A stretch of 64,000 bases of DNA, taken from Streptomyces halstedii. Its GTDB lineage: Bacteria; Actinomycetota; Actinomycetes; Streptomycetales; Streptomycetaceae. Shown in pieces: positions 1 to 10,843 of the stretch; position 1 is the stretch's first letter, and each line of letters starts with the position of its first letter. The position numbers and the translations under genes are program-made. The DNA lies in contig JOAZ01000014.1 in NCBI GenBank assembly GCA_000720535.1, positions 124,001-188,000 on the forward strand, written 5' to 3'. The notes under the pieces are model-generated. The model ran no database searches and was not told the DNA's origin. It saw only the letters and a list, made by a program, of their open reading frames with translations.

Positions 1-1
1 G

Positions 2-1543
2 GTCGCCGCGGTCGTGGGCGGGATCGGCGCGCTGCCGCTGGGTCTGCTGATGCGCTCGCTGCTGGAGACCGAGGCGCTGGTGCTGCCCGTGCCGCCGTGG
101 CTGCCGTTCGCCGCCGGGGCGGCGGGGGCGCTGCTGGTCGCCCTGGCCGCGCGGCCGGTGGCGATGCTCGCCGCCCGGCGCGTCACCCGGATGCGGCCGT
201 CCGCCGCGCTGGGGGCGGCCGGGGCCCCGGAGCCGGGCGATCCGGGGCGGGTCCGCACGGTCGCGGGGCTGCTCCTGGCGCTGGCCGGGGTCGGTTCGGC
301 GGGTGTGGCGACGGCGCAGGGCGGCCAGGCGGCCGCGCTCGCCGCGTCGAGTTCCGCGATGTCCCTGGTGATCGCGGTGGCGCTGCTGGGCCCGCGGATC
401 GCCGGGGTGGCGGTGCGGGTGCTGGGGGCGCCGATGCGCCGGGCCGGCGGGGTCTCCGGGTTCCTGGCGGCCCGGTCCACCGCCGCGCACACCCGCCGGC
501 TGGGCGTGGCGCTCACACCGGTGGTGCTGGTGGCCGCGTTCGTCTGCGTGCAGTTGGCGGCGACGTCCACGCTGGAGCGGGCCGCCGACCGGCAGGCCGC
601 GGCCGCGCTCCGTGCCGACCTGATGGTGACCGCCCCGGGCGGCCTGCCGTCGGAGGTGGCCGGAACCGTACGCGGGGTCCCCGGGGTGACCGCGGCGACG
701 GGCGTCCTGCGCTCCGCGGTGGTGCTGGCCCACCGCGAGGCGGGCGAGCCCGCGCTGGACCGGCTGCCGGTCCTGGGGGTGACGGCCGGACAGCTGGAGG
801 GCACCCTCGACGCCGGGGTCACCGCGGGCGACCTCGGGGACCTGAGGGGCACCGACACGGTGGCGGTCGGCGCCGACCGGGCCGGCAGCCTGGACGCGGG
901 CGTCGGCGACCGGGTGAAGCTGCGCCTGGGGGACGGTACGGAGGTGGCGCCCCGGGTCGTCGCCGTGTACGAACGCGCCCTGGGCGTGGGCGACTTCCTC
1001 TTCCCCCGGGAGGCGCTCGCCGCCCATGTGTCCGCCGCCCGCGACCACGCGGTGCTGATCCGCACGGACGGCACCGACCGGGACGCGACCGCCGCGGCCG
1101 TCCATGACGCGCTGGCCCCGTACGGCGGGGCGCGGACCGGCCCGGCGACGGACGACGCCGTACGGACCGCCCCGGCCACCTCCGGCGAGGACGACGCGCT
1201 GATGGTGATCGGCGTCGGGGTGATCGGCGGCTTCGCGCTCCTGGCGGTGGTCTCCACGCTCACCCTCATCTCGGTGGGCCGCCGCCGTGAGCTGCGGCTG
1301 CTGCGGCTGGTCGGCGCCGGACGCGGACAGCTGACACGGATGCTGGTGCTGGAGACGGCGCTGGTGGCGGTCGCCGGGCTGGCGCTCGGCACCCTGGTCG
1401 CCGCGATCCCGCTCACCGCGTTCTCGGTGGCGCTGGCCGGCTCGGCGCCGTACATGGAGCCCGCCCGGTACGGGGCGCTGGTGCTCGCCGTGGTGGTGGC
1501 CGCGGTGGCGGGGACGCTCCTGCCGGCCCGGTCGGGCCGCTGA
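2..1543 (+). CDS. FtsX-type ABC transporter permease, 3' part (gene enters from left edge)
   Basis: The frame is already open at base 2, so this is the C-terminal 513 residues or so of a larger protein; the first internal start codon, GTG at 14, is not taken as the true start. The visible part has membrane segments near the start, a large extracytoplasmic domain (about residues 190-390 from base 14) and a C-terminal FtsX block of several helices (about 395-500) with the conserved cytoplasmic RRREL/LRLVGAGRGQ coupling region. This is the architecture of MacB/LolC-like permeases that work with a separate ATPase for lipoprotein, peptide or drug export. The ATPase is not in the window, so the substrate cannot be inferred. 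Confidence 0.85.
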   Translation, partial: VAAVVGGIGALPLGLLMRSLLETEALVLPVPPWLPFAAGAAGALLVALAARPVAMLAARRVTRMRPSAALGAAGAPEPGDPGRVRTVAGLLLALAGVGSAGVATAQGGQAAALAASSSAMSLVIAVALLGPRIAGVAVRVLGAPMRRAGGVSGFLAARSTAAHTRRLGVALTPVVLVAAFVCVQLAATSTLERAADRQAAAALRADLMVTAPGGLPSEVAGTVRGVPGVTAATGVLRSAVVLAHREAGEPALDRLPVLGVTAGQLEGTLDAGVTAGDLGDLRGTDTVAVGADRAGSLDAGVGDRVKLRLGDGTEVAPRVVAVYERALGVGDFLFPREALAAHVSAARDHAVLIRTDGTDRDATAAAVHDALAPYGGARTGPATDDAVRTAPATSGEDDALMVIGVGVIGGFALLAVVSTLTLISVGRRRELRLLRLVGAGRGQLTRMLVLETALVAVAGLALGTLVAAIPLTAFSVALAGSAPYMEPARYGALVLAVVVAAVAGTLLPARSGR

Positions 1544-1626
1544 GGCGGCCGGCCGGGGGCACGGCGGCAGAAGGCCCGGGGGCGCGGTTGGCGGCCGGCC
1601 CCGGGGACGCGGTTGGCGGGCCGGTG

Positions 1627-2532
1627 CTACGCCGGTCCCGCCGCCGCGCCCAGCGCGTCCAGGACCGGCTTGATCAGCGGGTGCCCCTCGGCGCCCCGTC
1701 GCACCGCGGCGAAGACCCGCCGGGTCGGCGCGACGCCCTCCACCGGACGGACGACCACACCGCCCCGCTCCGTGTCCCGCAGCGCCGACCGGGGCACCAG
1801 GGCCACCCCGGCGCCCGCGCCGGCCAGGGCGAGCACCGCGTGGAAGTCGTCCGAGGAGTGTTCGAGCCTCGGTGCGAACCCGGCGTACTCGCAGGCCAGG
1901 ACCACCACGTCATGGCAGGGGTTGCCCGGGTACGGGCCGATCCAGGGGTCGTCGGCGAGGTCGGCGACGGCGATGTGCGCGCGCCCGGCGAGGCGGTGGC
2001 CGACCGGCAGCACGGCGTCGAACGGCTCGGAGTACAGCGGGACCCGGGTGAGGCGCCGGTCGTCGTCACCGGGCGCGCCCCGGTACTCGACGGCGACCGC
2101 CACATCGACCTGCCGGTCCAGCACCATCGGTACGCTCGCGTCGCCCTCGGCGTCCTGCACCCGGACCCGGATACCGGGCGCGGTGCGGGTCAGCTCCGCG
2201 ATGGCCGGGGCCAGCACCAGGCCGATGCCGGTGGCGAACGCGGCGACGGTGACCGTACCGGCGACCCCCGCCCCGTAGTCGGCCAGCTCCGCCTCGGCCC
2301 GCTCCAACTGGGCCAGCACCTCGTTGGCGTGGGTCAGCAGGATGTCCCCGGCCGCCGTCAGCCGGGCCCCGCGCGCCCCGCGCTCGACCAGCCGGTGGCC
2401 GGTCTCCTGCTCCAGGGCGGCGAGCTGCTGGGAGACGGCGGACGGGGTGAGGTAGAGGGCGGCGGCGGCGGCGGTCACCGTGCGGTGATCCGCCACCGCA
2501 CGCAGGACGCGCAGCCGCCGGGCATCGATCAT
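1627..2532 (-). CDS. LysR-family transcriptional regulator
   Basis: 301 residues, the normal LysR length. The N-terminal winged helix-turn-helix (about residues 3-62, with SAVSQQLAALEQ as recognition helix) is followed by an LTTR effector-binding domain (about 90-295). It lies 48 bp downstream of kbl on the same strand and may be read through from tdh-kbl. LysR regulators usually control a neighbouring gene, so a role in threonine/glycine use is possible. This is inference only: no divergent target is present, and the opposite neighbour, the FtsX gene, converges on it. Confidence 0.88.
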   Translation of the reverse strand: MIDARRLRVLRAVADHRTVTAAAAALYLTPSAVSQQLAALEQETGHRLVERGARGARLTAAGDILLTHANEVLAQLERAEAELADYGAGVAGTVTVAAFATGIGLVLAPAIAELTRTAPGIRVRVQDAEGDASVPMVLDRQVDVAVAVEYRGAPGDDDRRLTRVPLYSEPFDAVLPVGHRLAGRAHIAVADLADDPWIGPYPGNPCHDVVVLACEYAGFAPRLEHSSDDFHAVLALAGAGAGVALVPRSALRDTERGGVVVRPVEGVAPTRRVFAAVRRGAEGHPLIKPVLDALGAAAGPA

Positions 2533-2580
2533 GTCCTCATTGTCCCAGGTCGCGGCGACTGCCCCGACCCGCCGGACGGG

Positions 2581-3774
<1,194 letters not shown>

Positions 3775-3814
3775 GGGGGCTGTCTCCCGGTGAGGTGTGG
3801 GTCGGGCGAGGGGC

Positions 3815-4843
3815 TCAGGCGGTCCAGTCCAGCAGGACCTTGCCGCCCAGGCCGCTCGCGGCGTCGTCGAAGGCCGCCTCGAAATCGCGGTAGCCGTAGC
3901 GTCCGGTGACGACCGGGGAGAGGTCGAGTCCGCCCTCCAGCAGGACGGACATGGCGTACCAGGTCTCGTACATCTCGCGGCCGTAGATGCCCTTGACGGT
4001 GAGCATCGAGGTGACGACGCGGGACCAGTCGACGGCGAACTCCTCGGAGGGCAGGCCGAGCATCGCGATCCGCCCGCCGTGCGTCATGTTCGCGATCATG
4101 TCCCGCATGGCCTCGGGGCGGCCGGACATCTCCAGGCCGATGTCGAAGCCCTCGCGCAGGCCGAGGCGGCGCTGCCCGTCGCCGATGGTCTCCTCGCGGA
4201 CGTTCAGGGCGAGGTCCACGCCGACCTTTCCGGCCAGTTCGAGCCGGGCCTCGCTGACGTCGGTGATGACGACGTTGCGGGCACCCGCGTGGCGGGCGAC
4301 GGCGGCGGCCATGATGCCGATCGGACCGGCGCCGGTGATCAGGACGTCCTCACCGACCAGCGGGAACGACAGCGCGGTGTGCACGGCGTTGCCGAACGGG
4401 TCGAAGATCGCGGCGATGTCGAGGTCGACCGGGTCCCGGTGCACCCAGACGTTGGACGCGGGCAGCGAGAGGTACTCGGCGAACGCCCCGTCCCGGCCGA
4501 CGCCGAGCCCGAGGGTGGAGCGGCACAGGTGGCGGCGGCCGGCCAGGCAGTTGCGGCACTTCCCGCAGACGAGGTGGCCCTCGCCGCTGACCAGGTCGCC
4601 GACCTTGATGTCCACGACGTCGGCGCCCAGTTCCGCGACCTCACCGACGAACTCGTGGCCCAGCACGAGCGGGGTGCGCACGGCCTGCCGGGCCCAGCCG
4701 TCGTAGGCGCGGATGTGCAGGTCGGTGCCGCAGATCCCGGTGCGCAGGACCTTGATCAGGACGTCCCCGGGGCCGATCTCCGGCTCCGGCACATCCATCA
4801 GCCAGAGTCCGGGCTCGGCCTTCTGCTTCACGAGTGCCTTCAC
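3815..4843 (-). CDS. tdh: L-threonine 3-dehydrogenase
   Basis: Zinc-dependent medium-chain dehydrogenase oxidising L-threonine to 2-amino-3-oxobutyrate with NAD+. I take GTG at 4843 as start: it follows an AGGGAG ribosome site and gives 342 residues, the family length; the longer open frame to 4987 adds unrelated sequence. With this start the key residues fall on Escherichia coli numbering: Cys38 and His63-Glu64 (catalytic zinc) and Cys93, Cys96, Cys99 and Cys107 (structural zinc). A glycine-rich NAD site follows (GAGPIG). It is the first gene of the tdh-kbl pair, and its promoter must lie in 4844-5064. Confidence 0.96.
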   Translation of the reverse strand: MKALVKQKAEPGLWLMDVPEPEIGPGDVLIKVLRTGICGTDLHIRAYDGWARQAVRTPLVLGHEFVGEVAELGADVVDIKVGDLVSGEGHLVCGKCRNCLAGRRHLCRSTLGLGVGRDGAFAEYLSLPASNVWVHRDPVDLDIAAIFDPFGNAVHTALSFPLVGEDVLITGAGPIGIMAAAVARHAGARNVVITDVSEARLELAGKVGVDLALNVREETIGDGQRRLGLREGFDIGLEMSGRPEAMRDMIANMTHGGRIAMLGLPSEEFAVDWSRVVTSMLTVKGIYGREMYETWYAMSVLLEGGLDLSPVVTGRYGYRDFEAAFDDAASGLGGKVLLDWTA

Positions 4844-5064
4844 GGCTGCGGCTCCCTGTGCGGGGTGAGAGCCCCGGGCCTCGGGCATGCCGAGGGCAGC
4901 CCGGGGCCCGGGGTGGTCGGGGGTCGACGGACAGGCCCGGCCGGCGCCGGGGGCGGCCTCGCGGGCGCCGACTGCCGTCAGGAGCACTCTTCCGTAGGCG
5001 GGCCGCCGGGTCCATCGAGGATTTCTTAAGCTCCGCCGCAGTTGTGCTTCACACCGCCGGGGTG

Positions 5065-7176
5065 TCAGACGTCGGCGTACGGCCCCAGCCAGCGCGCCCG
5101 ACCGCCCTCGGCGCGGTACAGGAACATCCCGGTCTCGCTGCGGACCCGCCGTGTGGTGCGGAAGGCGATGGGGCGGCTGATGCCGTCGTAGCTCAGCAGG
5201 AACAGCCGCCGGGCGATTCCGCCGCGCTCGGCGTCGGCGGCGCTGGTGCTCTCGGCGGCCCGTGCGATCAGCCCGGCGGCGTCGTACGCCTCGGCGGTCC
5301 AGCGGTCGGGCGGTGCGCCGAACCGGGCGCGGTGGGCGGCGGTGAACGCCTTCGCGGCCGGGGCGGCGGCGGGGTCGGTGTACGCCTCGGCGAAGACCCA
5401 GCCGTCACCGGCGGCCCCGGCGCCGGTGAGGAAGTCCGGGCCGAGCGCGGGCCCGCTGGACACCCGGGTCCCGGTGTACCCCGCCTCGGCCAGTGCCACG
5501 GCGCACCGGGCGGCCCGTGCGGGCGAGCCGCCCGCGTGGACGACGGCGTCCACCCGGTCGGCCCTCGCGGCGCGGGCGGCGGGGCCGAAGTCCTCGCCGT
5601 CCCGGACGGTGTGCACGGTGACCGAGGGCCGGCGCAGGTCCTGGAACTCCTGGGTGACGCCCCGGCTGCCCGTGCCGCCGGTCCGGTCGTCGATGACGCG
5701 GACCGTCCTGGCGGGGTGCGTCCGGGCCAGGTAGTGGATGAGGGCGGTGGCCAGGTCCGGGTCGTACGGCCGGATCACGCACAGGGTTTCGTCGAATCCC
5801 GGCGTCTGCGCACCGGCCGCGACCACGACCGCGGCCAGCCGGGCCGCCTCGTACCGGGCGGCGACGGCCTTCGGTACGGCGTCGGTGGTGGGGCCGACGA
5901 CGGCCAGCACCGTGTCGTCGTCGGCCAGCCGTCCGGCGGCGCGGGCGGCCCCGGCCGCGGTGCCGCCGTCGTCCTCGGCGCGCAGGGCGAGCCGGAAGGC
6001 CGCGCCGGTACGGGCGTTGTGGTCGGCGACCGCCAGCAGGACACCCCGCCGGTGCGCCAGCCCGACGGCCGCGCCGGGGCCGGTCAGGTCGGCGTGCAGC
6101 CCGAGGGTGTACGTGGGGCGGCTGCCGGAGCCCGGGGGCGTACCGCCCGAGCGGTCGCGGCGGCCGGCGATCCAGGCGGTGCCGCCTGTGGCCAGCAGGA
6201 CCGCCCCGGTGGCGCCCGCCGTCAGGATGCGGCGCCGGGAGGGCCGCGGCGCGGGCTCGGGGGCGGCGGATTCCGGTCCGCGCGGGAGGGGTTCGGGGTC
6301 GGGCAGGGCGAGCGCGGCGGTGGAGCGCTCCGCGATCACGGCGTTCAGCCCGGGTACGTCCCAGGTGTCGGCGGGCCCGGTCGCGGACAGCAGCGCCTCC
6401 GCCTCGCGGGCGGTGGGCCGCTCCCCCGGGTCCTTGGCCAGGCACGCGGTGACCGGGGCGCGCAGTCCGGCCGGCAGTCCGCGCAGGTCCGGGTCCTCGT
6501 GGACGGTGCGGAACAGCACCCCCGGGGCGGAGCCCTCGCCGAAGGGGCGGTGCCCGGTAGCGGCGAACACCAGCACCCCGCCGAGCGCGAAGAGGTCGCA
6601 GGGCGGCCCGGTCTCCCCGGCGGTCGCCTGTTCCGGGGCGAGGTAGCCGGGGGTGCCCAGCAGCGCCCCGGTGGCGGTGAGCGCGGTGGCGCCCGTGTGC
6701 CGGGCGATGCCGAAGTCGATGAGCCGCGGCCCGTCGGCGGCGAGCAGGACGTTGCCGGGTTTCACGTCCCGGTGGACGAGGCCCGCCGCGTGCGCCGCGC
6801 CCAGCGCGCGGGCCAGCCGGACACCCAGTGCCCGGACGGTGGCCGCGGGCAGCGCACCGCGCTCCGCGACCGCCTCGGCGAGCGTGGGGCCCGGCACGAA
6901 CGCGGTGGCCAGCCAGGGGGCTTCGGCCTCCGTGTCGGCCCCGGTCACCGGGACCGTCCAGGGGCCGCCGACGCGCCGGGCCGCCGCCGCCTCCCGCCGG
7001 AACCGGGCCCGGAACGCGGGGTCGGCGGCGTGCTCGGCGTGGATCACCTTCACGGCGGCCAGCGCCCCGCCGGACGCCCGCGCCAGATAGACGACGCCCA
7101 TACCGCCCGCCCCGAGCCGGGCCAGCGGCCGGTAGGTCCCGATCGCCCGGGGGTCCTCGGGGGTGAGCGGCCGCAC
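5065..7176 (-). CDS. Receptor-like Ser/Thr protein kinase with extracellular ABC-type ligand-binding domain
   Basis: 703 residues. The N-terminal cytoplasmic PknB-type kinase domain (about 10-270) is intact: glycine loop GAGGMGVVY, catalytic Lys43, HRDVKPGN with Asp137, DFG at about 155, and APEQ. A proline/arginine-rich linker leads to one membrane helix (about 314-336), then a type 1 periplasmic-binding fold (about 350-690) like branched-chain amino acid or Leu/Ile/Val binding proteins. This suggests direct sensing of a small molecule outside the cell. It starts at GTG 7176, one base after the stop of the paralogous kinase gene, so the two are co-translated. The ligand is unknown. Confidence 0.93.
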   Translation of the reverse strand: MRPLTPEDPRAIGTYRPLARLGAGGMGVVYLARASGGALAAVKVIHAEHAADPAFRARFRREAAAARRVGGPWTVPVTGADTEAEAPWLATAFVPGPTLAEAVAERGALPAATVRALGVRLARALGAAHAAGLVHRDVKPGNVLLAADGPRLIDFGIARHTGATALTATGALLGTPGYLAPEQATAGETGPPCDLFALGGVLVFAATGHRPFGEGSAPGVLFRTVHEDPDLRGLPAGLRAPVTACLAKDPGERPTAREAEALLSATGPADTWDVPGLNAVIAERSTAALALPDPEPLPRGPESAAPEPAPRPSRRRILTAGATGAVLLATGGTAWIAGRRDRSGGTPPGSGSRPTYTLGLHADLTGPGAAVGLAHRRGVLLAVADHNARTGAAFRLALRAEDDGGTAAGAARAAGRLADDDTVLAVVGPTTDAVPKAVAARYEAARLAAVVVAAGAQTPGFDETLCVIRPYDPDLATALIHYLARTHPARTVRVIDDRTGGTGSRGVTQEFQDLRRPSVTVHTVRDGEDFGPAARAARADRVDAVVHAGGSPARAARCAVALAEAGYTGTRVSSGPALGPDFLTGAGAAGDGWVFAEAYTDPAAAPAAKAFTAAHRARFGAPPDRWTAEAYDAAGLIARAAESTSAADAERGGIARRLFLLSYDGISRPIAFRTTRRVRSETGMFLYRAEGGRARWLGPYADV

Positions 7177-7177
7177 C

Positions 7178-9316
7178 TCAGAACCCCAGTTCGGGCGCGG
7201 GCCCCAGATAGCGGTAGCGGCCCTGCTCGGCCCGGTAGAGATGGGCGTCGTCGCCGTCGAGCGTCCCGTCCTTGTCGAAGGCGTACGTCCGTGAGATCCC
7301 CCGGTACGTGGACGCGGCGATCCGGGCCACGAGGGCGGCCCGGGTGGGCCGCTTCCCGCCCGGTCCGGCGGCGGTGGTGAGCGCGGCGGCGACCAGGGCG
7401 GCCGCGTCGTGGGCCTCGGCGGCCCAGGGCGCGGGCGCGGAGCCGTACCGCTCGCGGTGCGCGGCGGTGAACGCCTTCGCGGCCGGGGCGGTGGCGTCGG
7501 TGTACGGGGCGACGAACTCCCAGCCGGTCGCGGCGGCGCCCGCCCGGGTCAGGAAGCGCGCGCCCATGGCGGTGTACATGGCCATGCGCGGTCCGGCGAA
7601 GGAGGTCGCGGCGAGCGCCTGGGCGGTGCGGGCGGCTCCGGCCTCGTCCCCGGCGTAGAAGAAGGCGTCGCTGCCGTGGGCCAGCATGTCCGCGACGACC
7701 GGTCCGAGGTCCTCCGTGCCGCCGGGCACCACCCGCGGATAGGTGGTGCCGGTGGTGAAGGCCGGGATGAGGTAGTTGGTCGTGTAGGCGCCCGAGTAGG
7801 CGGTCTGGCCGCCGGCCCGGTCCAGGAGCACCCCCAGCCGCTCCACGTCGGGCCGGATCACCAGCCTGCTGACGACGGGTTTGGTCAGGACGGCGTAGGA
7901 CGGCGCGGCCTGGAAGAAGGACGCGTGGGGCCGGGTCGCGTAGGCCATGGCCAGCGAGGACACGGTGATCAGCGGGAGCATCGCCTCGTCGTACAGGCCC
8001 AGTACGGCGTCGGCCTCCGCGTCGCCGGTCGGGCCGACCACGGCGAGGACGTCGCGGTCCCGGGCGAACTCCTCGGCCACCCCGGCCGCCCGCGCCACCT
8101 CGCCCCGGTCGTCCAGGACCTTGACCCGCAGGGTGAACGCCTTGTCCGCACGGGAGTTGAACTCCGCGACCGCGAGCCGCACGCCACGCTCCTGGGCCCG
8201 TCCCCACGCGCCGCGCGCCCCGGAGAGGTCGGCCTGCACCCCGAGCGTCCAGACGGGCTCACCCGGCTTCGAGGCACCGCCGGAGGCGTCGTCGCGCAGC
8301 ACCTCCCAGGCCGCGTACGCGCCGCCGCCGACGGCCAGGACGGCACTCCCGGCGGCCAGGGCGAGGACCCGCCGCCGGGTCGCCGGGGGCGCGGCGGGCG
8401 GCTCGGCGGCGGTGGGTTCGATGTCGGGCAGGGCGAGCGGGGCGGCGGACCGCTCGGCGACCAGGCGTACGACGTCCTCGGGCAGCCAGTCGATGGACCC
8501 GCCCGGCACGTCCTCGGCGATACGGGTGTCCAGCGCACGGGCGGTGGGCCGGTCGGCCGGGTCCTTGGCGAGGCAGTCGGTGACCAGGACGCGCAGTGCG
8601 GGGTCGTCGATCCCGGTGAGGTCGGGGGCGTCGTGCACGGTGCGGTAGAGCAGCGCGTCCACGGCTCCGCTGCCGAAGGGGGGCCGCCCGGTCGCCGCGT
8701 ACGCCAGGACGCAGCCCAGCGAGAAGACGTCGCTCGCGGGCCCGAGCGCCGTGTCGTCGGCGGTGGCCTGCTCCGGGGAGAGGAAGCCGGGGGTGCCGAC
8801 GACGAGACCGGTGGCGGTGAGCGCGGTGGCCTCGCCGGTCCGGGCGATCCCGAAGTCGATCAGCCGGGGCCCGTCGGCGGCGAGCAGGACGTTGCCGGGT
8901 TTGACGTCGCGGTGGACGAGACCGGCCTCGTGCACGGCGGCCAGCGCGCGGGCCAGCAGCCTGCCCAGCACCCGTACGGCGCGTGCGGGCAGCGGGCCGC
9001 AGCGGGCGACCGCCTCGGAGAGCGGCGGGCCCGGCACGAACGCGGTGGCGATCCAGGGCCGTCCGGCCTCGGTGTCGGCGTCGACCACCTCGACGGCCCA
9101 CGGGCTGCGCACGCTCCGGGCGGCCTCGGCCTCCCGACGGAAGCGGGTTCGGAAGTCCTCGTCCCCGGCGTACTCCGGGAGGATCACCTTGATCGCCAGG
9201 GGCGCCCCGGCCTCCGTACGCCCGAGGTAGACCACGCCCATGCCGCCCGCGCCGAGGCGTCCGAGCAGCCGGTGGCCGCCGATGCGGGAGGGGTCGGTGG
9301 GCCGTAACGCGTCCAT
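7178..9316 (-). CDS. Receptor-like Ser/Thr protein kinase with extracellular ABC-type ligand-binding domain (tandem paralogue)
   Basis: 712 residues with the same order of parts as the next gene: kinase domain (about 10-275; GAGGMGVVY, Lys43, [15 protein letters not shown]), linker, one membrane helix (about 316-340), then a type 1 periplasmic-binding fold (about 355-705). The kinase halves are very similar while the sensor halves differ more, consistent with tandem duplication followed by ligand divergence. It starts only 7 bp after the stop of the lipoprotein gene, so lipoprotein and both kinases look like one operon. Targets are unknown. Confidence 0.93.
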   Translation of the reverse strand: MDALRPTDPSRIGGHRLLGRLGAGGMGVVYLGRTEAGAPLAIKVILPEYAGDEDFRTRFRREAEAARSVRSPWAVEVVDADTEAGRPWIATAFVPGPPLSEAVARCGPLPARAVRVLGRLLARALAAVHEAGLVHRDVKPGNVLLAADGPRLIDFGIARTGEATALTATGLVVGTPGFLSPEQATADDTALGPASDVFSLGCVLAYAATGRPPFGSGAVDALLYRTVHDAPDLTGIDDPALRVLVTDCLAKDPADRPTARALDTRIAEDVPGGSIDWLPEDVVRLVAERSAAPLALPDIEPTAAEPPAAPPATRRRVLALAAGSAVLAVGGGAYAAWEVLRDDASGGASKPGEPVWTLGVQADLSGARGAWGRAQERGVRLAVAEFNSRADKAFTLRVKVLDDRGEVARAAGVAEEFARDRDVLAVVGPTGDAEADAVLGLYDEAMLPLITVSSLAMAYATRPHASFFQAAPSYAVLTKPVVSRLVIRPDVERLGVLLDRAGGQTAYSGAYTTNYLIPAFTTGTTYPRVVPGGTEDLGPVVADMLAHGSDAFFYAGDEAGAARTAQALAATSFAGPRMAMYTAMGARFLTRAGAAATGWEFVAPYTDATAPAAKAFTAAHRERYGSAPAPWAAEAHDAAALVAAALTTAAGPGGKRPTRAALVARIAASTYRGISRTYAFDKDGTLDGDDAHLYRAEQGRYRYLGPAPELGF

Positions 9317-9323
9317 CGGGGCC

Positions 9324-10121
9324 TCAGCTCCGCTTCTCGACGGCGGATTCCAGCCGCGTCAGCATGGTGGCCACGGCCTGGGCGGACAGTCCGGAGAGCT
9401 CGTCCGCTGTCCGGCCCTTCGCTCCCTTGCCGGTCACCGCCACGGTGAACTGGAGGGTCTGCGCCTGGTGCCATTCGTAGGGGTGGGGGCCGCCCAACTC
9501 GGTGCTGTGGAACTCGCCGGACTCGGTGAGCGCGTCCTCCGAGGTGTGCTGCGCGCCCTCGCCGGACAGCAGTACGCCGGCCAGCATCGAGCTGATCCGC
9601 TCGTCGCGCCGCAACTGCTGGGCGGGGCAGCGCATGGTCTCCTCCAGCGATTCGGCCATCTCCCAGCGGGCGTCGTCGCGGGTGCGGTGGACGGTGACGA
9701 CGGCGGAGAGCCGCAGCGGCCCCTTGCCGCCCGCGGCGGGCAGTTCGAAGGAGCGGGTGAGGGTGGCGAGCACGCTGTCCGGGGGCTTCGCCTGCCGCCA
9801 GACGCAGTCGGCGCCGAGCACCGGCCAGGTGGCCGGGTCGCTCTCGTAAGGGGTGCGCTTCACCGCGTCCGGCCCGAAGCTGTCGGGGCTCGCGATGACC
9901 TGCCGGACGAGGGCGAGCGCGGACTCCCGGTCGGCGGGGAGCCGGGCCGGGTCGGCGTCCAGCACGGAGGGGGTGGGCGCGGGACCGCTCGCGGCCGGGG
10001 AGGAGGCACCGGGTCTGCCGTCGGCCGGGGTGCCGCCGCCCGGGGAGCAGGCGGCCAGCAGGAGCAGGGGCACCAGGACGGGGAGCCCGAGTCTGCGTCG
10101 TAAGTCCCCTGCGCGGCCCAT
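9324..10121 (-). CDS. Predicted lipoprotein of the receptor-kinase operon
   Basis: 265 residues. The N-terminus is a lipoprotein signal with lipobox LLAAC (Cys about residue 25), then a Ser/Pro/Ala-rich linker and a globular domain (about 60-265). After the lipid cysteine, two further cysteines (in ADCVWRQ and MRCPAQQ) could form a disulfide. That layout is reminiscent of the extracellular PknH-like sensor domain of mycobacterial kinases, but I cannot confirm homology from sequence alone. It is the first gene of the operon with the two receptor kinases, so it may be a co-receptor or ligand scavenger at the outer face of the membrane. Confidence 0.75.
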   Translation of the reverse strand: MGRAGDLRRRLGLPVLVPLLLLAACSPGGGTPADGRPGASSPAASGPAPTPSVLDADPARLPADRESALALVRQVIASPDSFGPDAVKRTPYESDPATWPVLGADCVWRQAKPPDSVLATLTRSFELPAAGGKGPLRLSAVVTVHRTRDDARWEMAESLEETMRCPAQQLRRDERISSMLAGVLLSGEGAQHTSEDALTESGEFHSTELGGPHPYEWHQAQTLQFTVAVTGKGAKGRTADELSGLSAQAVATMLTRLESAVEKRS

Positions 10122-10275
10122 GCGTTCGCTCCCCCCGTTGCCCGCGGCCGGCTCCGCTCGGGCCGGTCGCTCCGATCATAGGGGCGCCCCTACGCCCCGG
10201 CCGGGGAGCGGGCGAACTGTTGCGCCGGTGCGACAAGCGGCACACGGACGTGACGAACGGGACCGTGACGGGCCG

Positions 10276-10719
10276 TCAGGGCCGGGGCCAGGGCCGCCCG
10301 TCGAGCTTCTCGATGTCGGTGTTGAAGCGCTTGAGGTACGCGGCGAAGGCGGCGACCTCCTCCGGGCCCCAGTCGGCCATGACCCGCTCCAGGCCGCTGA
10401 TGTTCCCGGAGCGCTCGGCGTCCAGGCTGCGCTCCCCCGCGCCGGTGATCCGGAACTTGCGGGCGATACCGCCCTCGGGGTCGGGGATGCGCTCCACGAG
10501 GCCCGCGCGGAGCATGGCGGCGGTCTGCCGGTTGAGGGTGGAGGCGTCCAGGCCGAAGGCGTCGCTGAGCTGCCCGATGGACATCGGGCCGTCCATCCGG
10601 ATGCGGCTGAGCAGGGTGTACGCGCTGCGGTCCAGGTGGGAGCCGTTGCGGCTGCTCAGCTGGACGTACCGCCCGAGCAGCATCGTCTCGAACTCGATCA
10701 GGTGCGTGGGCTTCTCCAT
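10276..10719 (-). CDS. MarR-family transcriptional regulator
   Basis: 147 residues from ATG 10719, close behind GAGAAGG; an in-frame GTG at 10743 behind GGAG would add eight residues and cannot be excluded. It has the winged-helix core of MarR proteins (about 35-110 with DASTLNRQTAAMLRAGLVERIPDPEGG as recognition helix and wing). It is divergent from a second marR gene with about 120 bp between the starts, a usual arrangement for a MarR repressor controlling its neighbour. The neighbour here leads into an EmrB-type pump, so efflux control is a reasonable guess. Confidence 0.88.
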   Translation of the reverse strand: MEKPTHLIEFETMLLGRYVQLSSRNGSHLDRSAYTLLSRIRMDGPMSIGQLSDAFGLDASTLNRQTAAMLRAGLVERIPDPEGGIARKFRITGAGERSLDAERSGNISGLERVMADWGPEEVAAFAAYLKRFNTDIEKLDGRPWPRP

Positions 10720-10800
10720 GGTCCTTCTCTCGACCGTCTTCACCGTGCTCCGGGGCTCTCACGTGCAGATATACCACTCACTCCGGACTCACGGGATTTT

Positions 10801-10832
10801 AGGTATGTTGACATAGCTATATTGTCGTACCT
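10801..10832. promoter_or_regulatory. Candidate MarR operator overlapping the promoter of the second marR gene
   Basis: Imperfect 32-bp dyad centred on TAGCTA, with matching ends AGGTA (10801-10805) and TACCT (10828-10832) and inner GACA/TGTC arms. It lies in an AT-rich island between two divergent marR genes and covers the -35 hexamer of the rightward promoter. MarR proteins bind such dyads; which of the two regulators uses it is not known. Confidence 0.5.
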
Positions 10833-10837
10833 ACACT
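10808..10837 (+). promoter_or_regulatory. Sigma-70-type promoter for marR2, giving a leaderless mRNA
   Basis: TTGACA at 10808-10813, an 18-bp spacer and TACACT at 10832-10837. The expected start of transcription, about 7 bp further, coincides with the A of the ATG at 10844. There is no ribosome site before that ATG, which agrees with leaderless translation, a common mode in Streptomyces. Confidence 0.55.
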
Positions 10838-10843
10838 CCCGGC

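Noticed and set aside
4834-7380. 848-codon frame opposite the receptor kinase gene
   Set aside because: Antisense shadow in high-GC DNA: composition is Gly/Arg/Ala-rich without domains, while the minus strand carries a full kinase-sensor protein.
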